A stretch of 36,565 nucleotides of DNA from assembly GCA_022565155.1 (NCBI GenBank), contig JADFKB010000015.1, forward strand, positions 1 through 36,565, in the 5' to 3' direction. Each line of letters starts with the position of its first letter. Within the stretch, counting starts at the first letter, position 1. This document shows, in pieces, positions 22,772 through 29,481 of this stretch. A model generated the notes under the pieces. That model worked only from the letters and a program-made list of their open reading frames with translations, did not search any database and was not told the origin of the DNA. This DNA is from Chloroflexota bacterium. Its GTDB lineage: Bacteria; Chloroflexota; Dehalococcoidia; DSTF01; RBG-16-68-14. The translations under genes were made by a program, and so were the position numbers.

Positions 22772-23539
22772 ATGTCCGTTCGAGCCGTCCTCTTCGACTT
22801 AGGCAACACGCTCTGGCACATTCCGGAGCGGCCACCCGTCAACGACATCCGCCGGGAGACAGTCAAGCGCATCTTCGGCGTTCTGCGCGACTGGAACGTC
22901 GAACCGGTCGACGAGCTGCGCTTCCTCGGCCGCGACATAAGACTGGCGATGGGCGAAGCCGACCGCGCGGCGTATGAGAGCGACTGCGTCAGCCCCCACT
23001 TTCCAACGGTTGTCCAGGGGGTCCTCAGCACGAAGGGGCTGGAGACCTCTCTGGAGCAGAGCGAGCAGCTCTGGGACGCCTGGAACCTAGAGGGCGCCTT
23101 CTTCGGCCGGCGGCTCTTCGACGACACCATGCACACGCTTCGCGGCCTGCGTGGCATGGGCCTGCGCCTCGGCTGCGTCACGAACCGGCCGTTCGCCGGC
23201 CCCTCGTTCGTGGCGGAGGTAGCCGATCACGGCCTCGCCGATCTCTTCGACGTGATGTCGGTCTCCTGCAACATCGGCTACATGAAGCCGCACCCGAAGA
23301 TCTACCAGCACGCGCTGGAAACCCTCGATATCGCACCGGAGGAGACAGTAATGGTCGGCGATTCGCTGCGGGCGGACATCGAAGGCGCGCAGGCGCTCGG
23401 CATGACGGCCGTCTGGCGAAAGCATCACGCGCTCAAAGAGAACATCGACCACGTGGAGCCCGACTTCACGATCAACGAACTAGGCGAGTTGCTCACACTC
23501 CCCTGCTTCCATAAGAACGGTCAAGCAGCCGCAGGCTAG
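22772..23539 (+). CDS. HAD-superfamily hydrolase
   Basis: This 255-residue haloacid-dehalogenase-fold protein has motif I in VRAVLFDLGNTLW (nucleophile Asp9; the usual second Asp is Gly, as in other DLGN-type members). Motif II is around GCVTNRP. The conserved Lys is in YMKPHPKIYQHAL, and motif IV is VMVGDSLRADIEGAQALGM. The cap is the helical insertion at about residues 15-110 (C1 type). Such enzymes are usually small-molecule phosphatases; the substrate is unknown. A TAGCAT hexamer lies nine bases before the ATG. The methyltransferase gene follows after five bases. Confidence 0.9.
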   Translation: MSVRAVLFDLGNTLWHIPERPPVNDIRRETVKRIFGVLRDWNVEPVDELRFLGRDIRLAMGEADRAAYESDCVSPHFPTVVQGVLSTKGLETSLEQSEQLWDAWNLEGAFFGRRLFDDTMHTLRGLRGMGLRLGCVTNRPFAGPSFVAEVADHGLADLFDVMSVSCNIGYMKPHPKIYQHALETLDIAPEETVMVGDSLRADIEGAQALGMTAVWRKHHALKENIDHVEPDFTINELGELLTLPCFHKNGQAAAG

Positions 23540-23544
23540 CCGCC

Positions 23545-24285
23545 ATGCCAATCGATAACGAGTGGTACCACGAACTCGGAGACGCCTGGTGGGACCCCGA
23601 AGGCGTCATCGCGCCGCTGCACGAGATCAACCCCACCCGCGTCGCCTATTTCTGCGACGTGCTCGGCGACCTTGCCGGTAAGCGCATCCTGGAGCTCGGC
23701 TGCGGCGGCGGGCTCATGGCGGAAGAGTACGCCCGTAGAGGCGCGACTGTCACCGGCATCGACCGCTCCGTACCCTCCCTTCGGGTGGCGCGCTCGCACG
23801 CCAGCGAAGGCGGCCTCTCGATTCGCTACGCCGGCTCCGTGGCGGAACGGCTGCCCTTCCCGGACGCCGCGTTCGATGCCGTCGTCTCCGCCGACGTCCT
23901 CGAGCACGTCGAGAGCGTCGAGCAGGTGATCGCAGAGGTGGCGCGCGTGCTGCGGCCGGACGGCCGCTTCGTCTACGACACGGTTAACCGCACCTGGAAG
24001 TCGCGCCTGCTGCTCGTGTGGCTACCGGAGCGCGTCTTCAAGATCGCGCCGCAGCACACCCACGACTACCAGCGCTTCATCAAGCCCGGCGAGTTGCACA
24101 GCATACTCGCCACGCACGGCCTGACAAACTGCGAAACGCGCGGCCTGGCGCTGAAGCGCAACCCTGTCGCCGCCGGCATATCCTACGCGCGGACGCGGCG
24201 CTTGGGCGGCTTCGTCCTCGGCGATGACACCGCCATGTCCTACGTCGGCTACGCCGTCAAGTCACCGATCCCGGCCGGAGCGTAA
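23545..24285 (+). CDS. SAM-dependent methyltransferase, UbiG-like
   Basis: This 246-residue class I methyltransferase has the SAM-binding motif I ILELGCGGGLMAEEYARRG, the acidic loop TVTGIDRS, motif II LPFPDAAFDAVVSADVLEHV, and motif III VARVLRPDGRFVYDTVNRTWKSRL. The last, together with HDYQRFIKPGELHSIL, resembles 3-demethylubiquinol/UbiG O-methyltransferases. The quinone or other acceptor is inferred only from resemblance; no other quinone genes are in the operon. It lies between the HAD gene and argH with gaps of five and three bases, so HAD-methyltransferase-argH-rpe is probably one transcript. Confidence 0.88.
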   Translation: MPIDNEWYHELGDAWWDPEGVIAPLHEINPTRVAYFCDVLGDLAGKRILELGCGGGLMAEEYARRGATVTGIDRSVPSLRVARSHASEGGLSIRYAGSVAERLPFPDAAFDAVVSADVLEHVESVEQVIAEVARVLRPDGRFVYDTVNRTWKSRLLLVWLPERVFKIAPQHTHDYQRFIKPGELHSILATHGLTNCETRGLALKRNPVAAGISYARTRRLGGFVLGDDTAMSYVGYAVKSPIPAGA

Positions 24286-24288
24286 GCG

Positions 24289-25710
24289 ATGCCGCCTCGA
24301 AAGAAGTCGCGCCAAAAGAAAGCGAATACGACACCGGCTAAGACGTGGGGCGGCCGATTCAGCCAGTCCAGCCACCCGCTCGCCGACGCCTACACCGTCT
24401 CGGTCGATATCGACCGCCGGCTCTGGCGCGAGGAGATCGCGGCGTCGATCGCGCACGCGCGCATGCTCGGCCGCCAGCGCATCATCCCGCGCGCCGACGC
24501 CAGCCGCATCGTGCGCGGCCTGCGCGAGATCGGCCGCGAGATCGAGGCCGGCCGCTTCCGCTGGCGCGAGGAGCTGGAGGACATCCACACCAACGTCGAG
24601 GCGCGGCTGCGACAGAAGATCGGTGCGGCGGCCGACCGGCTGCACACCGCCCGCTCGCGTAACGACCAAGTCGCCACCGACCTCCGGCTCTACGCCAAGG
24701 CCGCCTGCGACCGGACAGCCGACGCAATACGCGCGTTCCAGCTCGCCTTGCTCGGCCTGGCGGAAGCGAACAGCACGGTCGCCATGCCCGGTTACACCCA
24801 TCTGCAGCGCGCCCAACCTGTGCTCCTGGCACACCACCTGCTCGCCTACATCGAGATGCTGGAGCGCGACATCGAGCGCTTCGCCCAGGCCCGCCACCGG
24901 GCCGACGCCCTCCCGCTCGGCAGCGGCGCCCTCGCCGGCGTCCCCTACCCGATCGACCGCGCCAGCGTCGCGAAAGAGCTCGGCTTCAGCCGCCTCTGCG
25001 AGAACAGCCTGGACGCCGTCGCCGACCGCGACTTCGTAGTCGACTACGCCGCCGCCGCCGCGCTCTGCATGACGCACATCTCGCGGCTCGCCGAAGAGAT
25101 CGTCCTCTGGTCCAGCGCCGAGTTCGGCTTCCTCCGGCTGCCGGACGCCTTCTCCACCGGCTCCAGCATCATGCCCCAGAAGCGCAACCCGGACATCGCG
25201 GAGCTGGCGCGCGCCCGCACGGCCCGCGTCCAGGGCGAGCTCGTCACGCTGCTATCGATGCTCAAGGGGCTGCCGCTCGCCTACAACCGCGACCTGCAGG
25301 AGGACAAGCGCGCCTTCTTCAGCGCCGAAGACACCCTGCTGGAAACGCTCGCCGTCTTCGCCGCCATGACGCCCGAGCTGCAGTTCGACGCCGAACGCGG
25401 CCGCAAAGCCGCCACCGCCAACTATGCCCTGGCGACAGACTACGCCGACCTGCTGGTGCGGCAAGGCCTGCCATTCCGCCAGGCCCACGAAGTGATCGGC
25501 AGGCTGGTGCGTTACGCCGAGAAGAAAGGCAAGCCGTTCGACGCGCTGACGCCGGCCGAGTTCCGGCGCTTCTCGCCGCTCTTCCCGGAGGACGCCGCGA
25601 ACCTCGGCCTCGACGCAGCGCTGCGCGCCAGGAGCGCGCCGGGCGGTACCGCCCCGCGCCGCGTAGCGGCGGCGCTGCGCCGCTGGCGCCGGAAGCTGGA
25701 AGACGCCTAG
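24289..25710 (+). CDS. argH: Argininosuccinate lyase
   Basis: ArgH splits argininosuccinate to arginine and fumarate, the last step of arginine synthesis. The lysine-rich start (MPPRKKSRQKK) is a 17-residue extension before the conserved TWGGRFSQSSHPLADAYTVSVDIDRRLWREEI. Signatures are HTARSRNDQVATDLRL, MPGYTHLQRAQPVLLAHHLL (catalytic His), and the fumarase/aspartase signature GSSIMPQKRNPDIAEL. At 473 residues it is full length. The other arg genes are not in the window. Confidence 0.97.
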   Translation: MPPRKKSRQKKANTTPAKTWGGRFSQSSHPLADAYTVSVDIDRRLWREEIAASIAHARMLGRQRIIPRADASRIVRGLREIGREIEAGRFRWREELEDIHTNVEARLRQKIGAAADRLHTARSRNDQVATDLRLYAKAACDRTADAIRAFQLALLGLAEANSTVAMPGYTHLQRAQPVLLAHHLLAYIEMLERDIERFAQARHRADALPLGSGALAGVPYPIDRASVAKELGFSRLCENSLDAVADRDFVVDYAAAAALCMTHISRLAEEIVLWSSAEFGFLRLPDAFSTGSSIMPQKRNPDIAELARARTARVQGELVTLLSMLKGLPLAYNRDLQEDKRAFFSAEDTLLETLAVFAAMTPELQFDAERGRKAATANYALATDYADLLVRQGLPFRQAHEVIGRLVRYAEKKGKPFDALTPAEFRRFSPLFPEDAANLGLDAALRARSAPGGTAPRRVAAALRRWRRKLEDA

Positions 25711-25712
25711 CC

Positions 25713-26429
25713 TTGACCACCAAGATCGCGCCGTCCTTCCTCACCGCCGACCTCGCGCGCCTGGCCGACGAGGTACGCGCCGTCGAGCAGGCAGGCGCCG
25801 ACTACCTCCACCTCGACGTCATGGACGGCCACTTCGTCCCGCCTATTTCATTTGGTCCTATCGTTGTCGAGGCGATACGCCGCGTCACCACCCTGCCGCT
25901 CGACATCCACCTCATGATCGAGCAGCCAGAACGCCAGCTCGAAGCGTTCGCCCAGGCCGCCGGCGCGAAACCTGCCGAAGGCGGCCCGGCCGCTAATACC
26001 GACACCATCCTCACCGTCCACGTCGAAGCCTGCCCAGACCTGCCGGCCGTCGTTCAGCAGATCAAGGCGCTCGGCTGCCGCGCCGGCGTCGGCCTCAGCC
26101 CCAACACGCCGATCTCCGCGATCGAGAGCGTCCTCGATGCAGCCGGCCAGGTGCTCGTCATGGGCGTGCAGCCCGGCTGGGGCGGCCAGGCGCTCATCCC
26201 CGCCACGCTGCCCAAGCTCCGCGACCTGCGCGCGCTCCTGAGCGAACGCGGTCTGGCGACCGATATCGAGATCGACGGCGGCGTCAAAGTCGACAACGCC
26301 GCTTCCTGCGCCCAGGCCGGCGCCAGCGTCCTCGTCGCCGGCTCCGTCATCTTCAACGACGCCGCGTCCGTCGCCGACAATATGGCCGCTCTTCGCAACG
26401 CGCTAGCGGCAGCGCACGCGAACCCTTAA
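25713..26429 (+). CDS. rpe: Ribulose-phosphate 3-epimerase
   Basis: Rpe interconverts ribulose-5-P and xylulose-5-P in the pentose phosphate and Calvin pathways. The TIM-barrel motifs are IAPSFLTADLARL, the metal-site LHLDVMDGHFVPPISFGP, the DIHLMIEQP strand, VQPGWGGQALIP, DIEIDGGVKVDNA and VLVAGSVIFN. The TTG start at 25713 lies two bases after argH. A short Ala/Gly/Pro insertion (GAKPAEGGPAANTDT) is present around residues 87-101. The length of 238 residues is slightly above typical. Confidence 0.96.
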   Translation: MTTKIAPSFLTADLARLADEVRAVEQAGADYLHLDVMDGHFVPPISFGPIVVEAIRRVTTLPLDIHLMIEQPERQLEAFAQAAGAKPAEGGPAANTDTILTVHVEACPDLPAVVQQIKALGCRAGVGLSPNTPISAIESVLDAAGQVLVMGVQPGWGGQALIPATLPKLRDLRALLSERGLATDIEIDGGVKVDNAASCAQAGASVLVAGSVIFNDAASVADNMAALRNALAAAHANP

Positions 26430-26441
26430 CCGCGCCACGTT

Positions 26442-26497
26442 GAGCCTGCCCGCCGCAGGCGGGGCTCTGTCCGGCATCCTTCGACAAGCTTAGGATG
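26442..26497. repeat. Pair of REP-like hairpins between rpe and rpmB
   Basis: The first hairpin is CCCGCC-GCA-GGCGGG (26449-26463), extended by GAGC/GCTC arms. It shares the CGCC-GYA-GGCG core with 6312-6328 and 8342-8356. The second is CATCCT...AGGATG (26475-26480, 26492-26497) around an AAGCTT. They lie between two convergent genes and may terminate both. Confidence 0.55.
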
Positions 26498-26547
26498 ATG
26501 TATCAGATACGTTCAGCAAGGAATACGTGGAGGTTCTAACCCGCCGC

Positions 26548-26763
26548 CTACGCCCGCGCCGTCTTCAACTCGCTGCGAAGACAGCGGGTGCAGAGCCGCA
26601 TCCGCACCTTCTTGCCATCCCGCCAGACGGACTGTCGCTGGAGGTTCGGCTTGAACTTCCGATTCGTGCGGTGCGCCTTCCGCTCCCAGCGGCCGGAGCT
26701 CTTGTGCCTGATGTTCCGGCCAAAGGCGGTGCCCTTGCCGCACTGGTCGCAGCGCGCTGCCAT
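26548..26763 (-). CDS. rpmB: 50S ribosomal protein L28
   Basis: The track merges this into a 242-codon ORF, but the L28 protein starts at ATG 26763, with AAGGA eight bases upstream, and is 71 residues. It begins MAARCDQCGKGTAFGRN and has the L28 core HKSSGRWERKAHRTNRKFKPNLQ. Two CxxC pairs (Cys5/Cys8 and Cys58/Cys61) make it the zinc-binding (C+) form. It is divergent from the fakA-like gene, an arrangement also seen in Firmicutes (rpmB next to yloU-yloV). Confidence 0.96.
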   Translation of the reverse strand: MAARCDQCGKGTAFGRNIRHKSSGRWERKAHRTNRKFKPNLQRQSVWRDGKKVRMRLCTRCLRSELKTARA

Positions 26764-26785
26764 CTCGTCAGTCCTTCTCCAGCGT

Positions 26786-26809
26786 CTTGCCCCGCTTCCG
26801 CCGGGCAAG
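26786..26809 (-). promoter_or_regulatory. Leader hairpin upstream of rpmB
   Basis: CTTGCCC and GGGCAAG form a 7-bp stem with a 10-base loop, ending 23 bases before the rpmB start. It would sit in the rpmB 5' leader and could regulate translation or transcription. Its arm also overlaps the possible -35 of the fakA-like promoter on the other strand. Confidence 0.4.
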
Positions 26810-26816
26810 CTAGAAT
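26787..26816 (+). promoter_or_regulatory. Candidate promoter for fakA-degV-recG
   Basis: TTGCCC (26787-26792), an 18-base spacer and TAGAAT (26811-26816) give a leader of about 47 bases before ATG 26870. It overlaps the divergent rpmB promoter region. Confidence 0.4.
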
Positions 26817-26826
26817 GCGATACCGT

Positions 26827-26855
26827 ATGGTAACAGGGCCACGGGTAGCGGACAA
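26827..26855 (-). promoter_or_regulatory. Candidate promoter for rpmB
   Basis: On the minus strand, TTGTCC (26855-26850), a 17-base spacer and TACCAT (26832-26827) each match consensus at four of six positions. The leader would be about 58 bases and contain the hairpin at 26786-26809. Confidence 0.4.
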
Positions 26856-26869
26856 CCCAGGCGAACTCT

Positions 26870-28552
26870 ATGGCCACGTCGCCTGACGATCGCACAGCGC
26901 CAAGTTCGACGCCGTCTCCAGCGACGGCGGCTACAGCGCGCACGCTCGACGGCCCGCTCTTACGTTCACTCTTCACCGACGCCTCCACGCTCCTCCATCG
27001 CCACGCTGACGCCCTCAACGCCATCAACGTCTTCCCCGTCCCCGACGGCGATACCGGCGTCAACATGCACCTCACCTTGCGCGCCGCCATCGAAGCGATG
27101 GAGAACGAACCCGGCAGCGACCTGGCAGCGAGCGCGCAGGCGCTCGCACACGGCGCCCTCATGGGCGCGCGCGGCAACTCCGGCGTCATCCTCTCGCAGA
27201 TACTGCGCGGCCTCGCCTCCGGCTTCGCAGGCCACCGCGACGCCGATGGCGCGACCCTGGCGGCGGCGTTAACCAACGCAAGCGACGCCGCCTACGCCGC
27301 ACTCGCGGAGCCAAAAGAAGGTACCATCCTCACCGTCATCCGGGCCGCAGCCGAAGCAGCTGCTGCGGCTGCCAGCCCAAAGGCTACAATTGAAGAAGTC
27401 TTAGCCCGCGCCACCGCCGCCGCTCACGAAGCTGTCGAACGCACACCGGAGCTGCTGCCCGTACTGCGGGAGGCCGGCGTCGTCGATGCCGGCGGCCTCG
27501 GCCTCGCCATCATCCTCGAAGGCCTGCTGCGCTCGCTGCGCCACGATTCGCTCGACGTCGACCTCGCGCCGGAGGCGCCCCCTGCCGCTGGCTGGCAGGG
27601 CGAGGCCGCCACGCTCCACCAGGCCCGCCACGGCGAGAGCGGTTACTGCACCGAGTTCATCGTCGGCGGCAGCGAGACGAACGCGGGCGACGTCCGCTCC
27701 CACCTCGTATCGCTCGGCGGTTCCGTCCTCGTCGTCGGCGACAGCGACCTGCTGCGCGTCCACGTCCACACGAAGCAGCCGGACGATGCGCTCGCCTACG
27801 GCCGCACGCTCGGAGAGGTGACGAACGTGAAAGTCGAAAACATGGACGCGCAGGTCGAACGCTTCGCCGCGGCAGGCGCGCCCGTCGCGCCCGTCGCCGG
27901 CATCGGAATCGTCGCCGTCGTGGCCGGCGAAGGACTAGAGGCGGCGTTCTTCAGCCTCGGCGTCACGCAGGTCGTCCATGGCGGCCAGACGATGAACCCC
28001 AGCGCCGGCGACATCCTCGCCGCGATCGAGGCCTGCGATCAGGACTACGTCGTCACGCTGCCGAACAATCAGAACATCATCGCCGCGTCAGAGCAGGCGG
28101 CGGAACAATCGTCGAAGCAGGTCAAGGTGCTTCCCTCCAGATCGGTACCGCAAGGCATCGCCGCCGCCCTCGCGCTCAGCCCCGATCTCTCGTTCGAAGA
28201 GAACGTCGCATCAATGCGCCGCGCTATGGACAGCGTCCGTTCGGCCGAGGTGACGAGAGCCGCCAAGCCCGGCGTCATCGACGGTCGCAAATTCCAGACA
28301 GGCCAGGCGATCGGCCTCGTCGACGGCTCGCTCCAGGTCGTCGCGGACGACATCGCCGCGGCCGCACTCGCCTGCATCGAGAAGATGCACGCGGAAGATA
28401 CAAGCCTGCTCACGCTCTACACCGGCAGCGACGTCCGCGACGAGGAGGCATCCGCCCTCGCCGCCGAGCTCCGCGCACGCTACCCTGGTCTCGAGATCGA
28501 GTTGGTCGCCGGCGGCCAGCCGCACTACCCATACCTCATCTCGCTAGAATGA
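26870..28552 (+). CDS. DAK-phosphatase domain protein / fatty acid kinase FakA-like
   Basis: The 560-residue protein has an N-terminal DhaL-type nucleotide domain (about 25-225). The Mg-ATP motif is NVFPVPDGDTGVNMHLTL, with MGARGNSGVILSQILRG further along. A middle domain follows (YCTEFIVGG..., about 250-340, with HVHTKQPDDAL). The C-terminal DegV-like fold has VTLPNNQNII. This is the layout of FakA, which phosphorylates fatty acids carried by DegV/FakB proteins. The next gene is a DegV protein overlapping by ATGA, which strongly supports a FakA-FakB pair. Kinase activity itself is inferred. Confidence 0.9.
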   Translation: MATSPDDRTAPSSTPSPATAATARTLDGPLLRSLFTDASTLLHRHADALNAINVFPVPDGDTGVNMHLTLRAAIEAMENEPGSDLAASAQALAHGALMGARGNSGVILSQILRGLASGFAGHRDADGATLAAALTNASDAAYAALAEPKEGTILTVIRAAAEAAAAAASPKATIEEVLARATAAAHEAVERTPELLPVLREAGVVDAGGLGLAIILEGLLRSLRHDSLDVDLAPEAPPAAGWQGEAATLHQARHGESGYCTEFIVGGSETNAGDVRSHLVSLGGSVLVVGDSDLLRVHVHTKQPDDALAYGRTLGEVTNVKVENMDAQVERFAAAGAPVAPVAGIGIVAVVAGEGLEAAFFSLGVTQVVHGGQTMNPSAGDILAAIEACDQDYVVTLPNNQNIIAASEQAAEQSSKQVKVLPSRSVPQGIAAALALSPDLSFEENVASMRRAMDSVRSAEVTRAAKPGVIDGRKFQTGQAIGLVDGSLQVVADDIAAAALACIEKMHAEDTSLLTLYTGSDVRDEEASALAAELRARYPGLEIELVAGGQPHYPYLISLE

Positions 28553-29481
28553 GCTTCGTCCAGCGACTCCGCCGCCTGATCCCGGGCCGAACAGCACCGG
28601 CCAGGCCCGTGCTCGTCGTCACCGATAGCACCGCCGACCTGCCTGCCCAGCTCGTCGATCAGCTCGGCATCACGGTCGTCCCCCTCCAGATCGCCTTCGG
28701 CCAGGAGAGCTTCGCCGACGGTGTCGACCTCACGAGCGAAGCGTTCTTCCAGCGCCTGCAAGAATCGGACGAACTCCCCACCACGTCGCAGCCATCTCTC
28801 GGCCAGTTCTTCCAGGTCTACGAGGCGCTGTGCGAACGGACCGATTCCATCCTCTCCATCCACCTCTCGTCCGGATTCTCCGGCACGCTGGCGACGGCGC
28901 AGCAGGCGGCCGCAGCAGGCGGCGAGCAGTGCCGCATCGAGGTGATCGACTCCACCACCGTCTCGATGGCGACGGGCTTCGCCGTCCTCGCCGCCGCCCG
29001 CGCAGCCCGCGACGGCGCAGACCTCGACGCCTGCGCCGAGATCGCCCGCTCCGTACTCAAACGGCAGCGCCTCGCCGTCATGCTCGATACGCTCGACTAC
29101 CTCCGGCGCGGCGGCCGCATCGGCCGCGCCCAAGCGTTCCTCGGCGGCCTGCTCCGGCTGAAGCCGATCCTCACCATCCGCAACGGCGAAGCGTCCCCTC
29201 TCTCCCGCGTCCGCACCCGCAAGAAGGCGATGGCCGAGCTGCTCCGCCTCTCCCTCGACCAGGGCAAGATCGACGAAGCCGCCATCATGCACGCCACCAG
29301 CCCTGACGACGCCCGCATGCTCGCCGATGAGATCGCCGCCCGTATGCCCGGCCTGCCCGTTCACATCGGCCGCATCGGACCGGTAATCGGCGTCCACGGC
29401 GGGCCGGGGCTGATCGGCATCGCTGTCGTCGCCAGCCAGGAGGAGGCGCAGGCAGGCTCCGGCGCAGAGACGGCGACGTGA
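28549..29481 (+). CDS. DegV family fatty-acid-binding protein (FakB-like)
   Basis: This 310-residue DegV protein has VLVVTDSTADLPAQLVDQLGITVVPLQI (first lobe, with the lipid head-group-binding Ser/Thr). LPTTSQPSLGQF, SIHLSSGFSGTLATAQQAA (phosphate or carboxylate-binding loop) and the C-terminal IGPVIGVHGGPGLIGIAV follow. FakB proteins present fatty acids to FakA for phosphorylation. Start and stop overlap both neighbours by four bases (ATGA, GTGA), so fakA-degV-recG is tightly coupled. Ligand chain type is unknown. Confidence 0.93.
   Translation: MSFVQRLRRLIPGRTAPARPVLVVTDSTADLPAQLVDQLGITVVPLQIAFGQESFADGVDLTSEAFFQRLQESDELPTTSQPSLGQFFQVYEALCERTDSILSIHLSSGFSGTLATAQQAAAAGGEQCRIEVIDSTTVSMATGFAVLAAARAARDGADLDACAEIARSVLKRQRLAVMLDTLDYLRRGGRIGRAQAFLGGLLRLKPILTIRNGEASPLSRVRTRKKAMAELLRLSLDQGKIDEAAIMHATSPDDARMLADEIAARMPGLPVHIGRIGPVIGVHGGPGLIGIAVVASQEEAQAGSGAETAT

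Noticed and set aside
24262-25077. 271-codon minus-strand ORF opposite argH
   Set aside because: It is antisense to a full-length argininosuccinate lyase with all signatures and has no independent start signal.
26548-27276. 242-codon minus-strand ORF as an L28 fusion protein
   Set aside because: Only the last 71 residues are L28, with their own Shine-Dalgarno and ATG at 26763. The upstream part is antisense to the fakA-like gene and crosses the promoter region.
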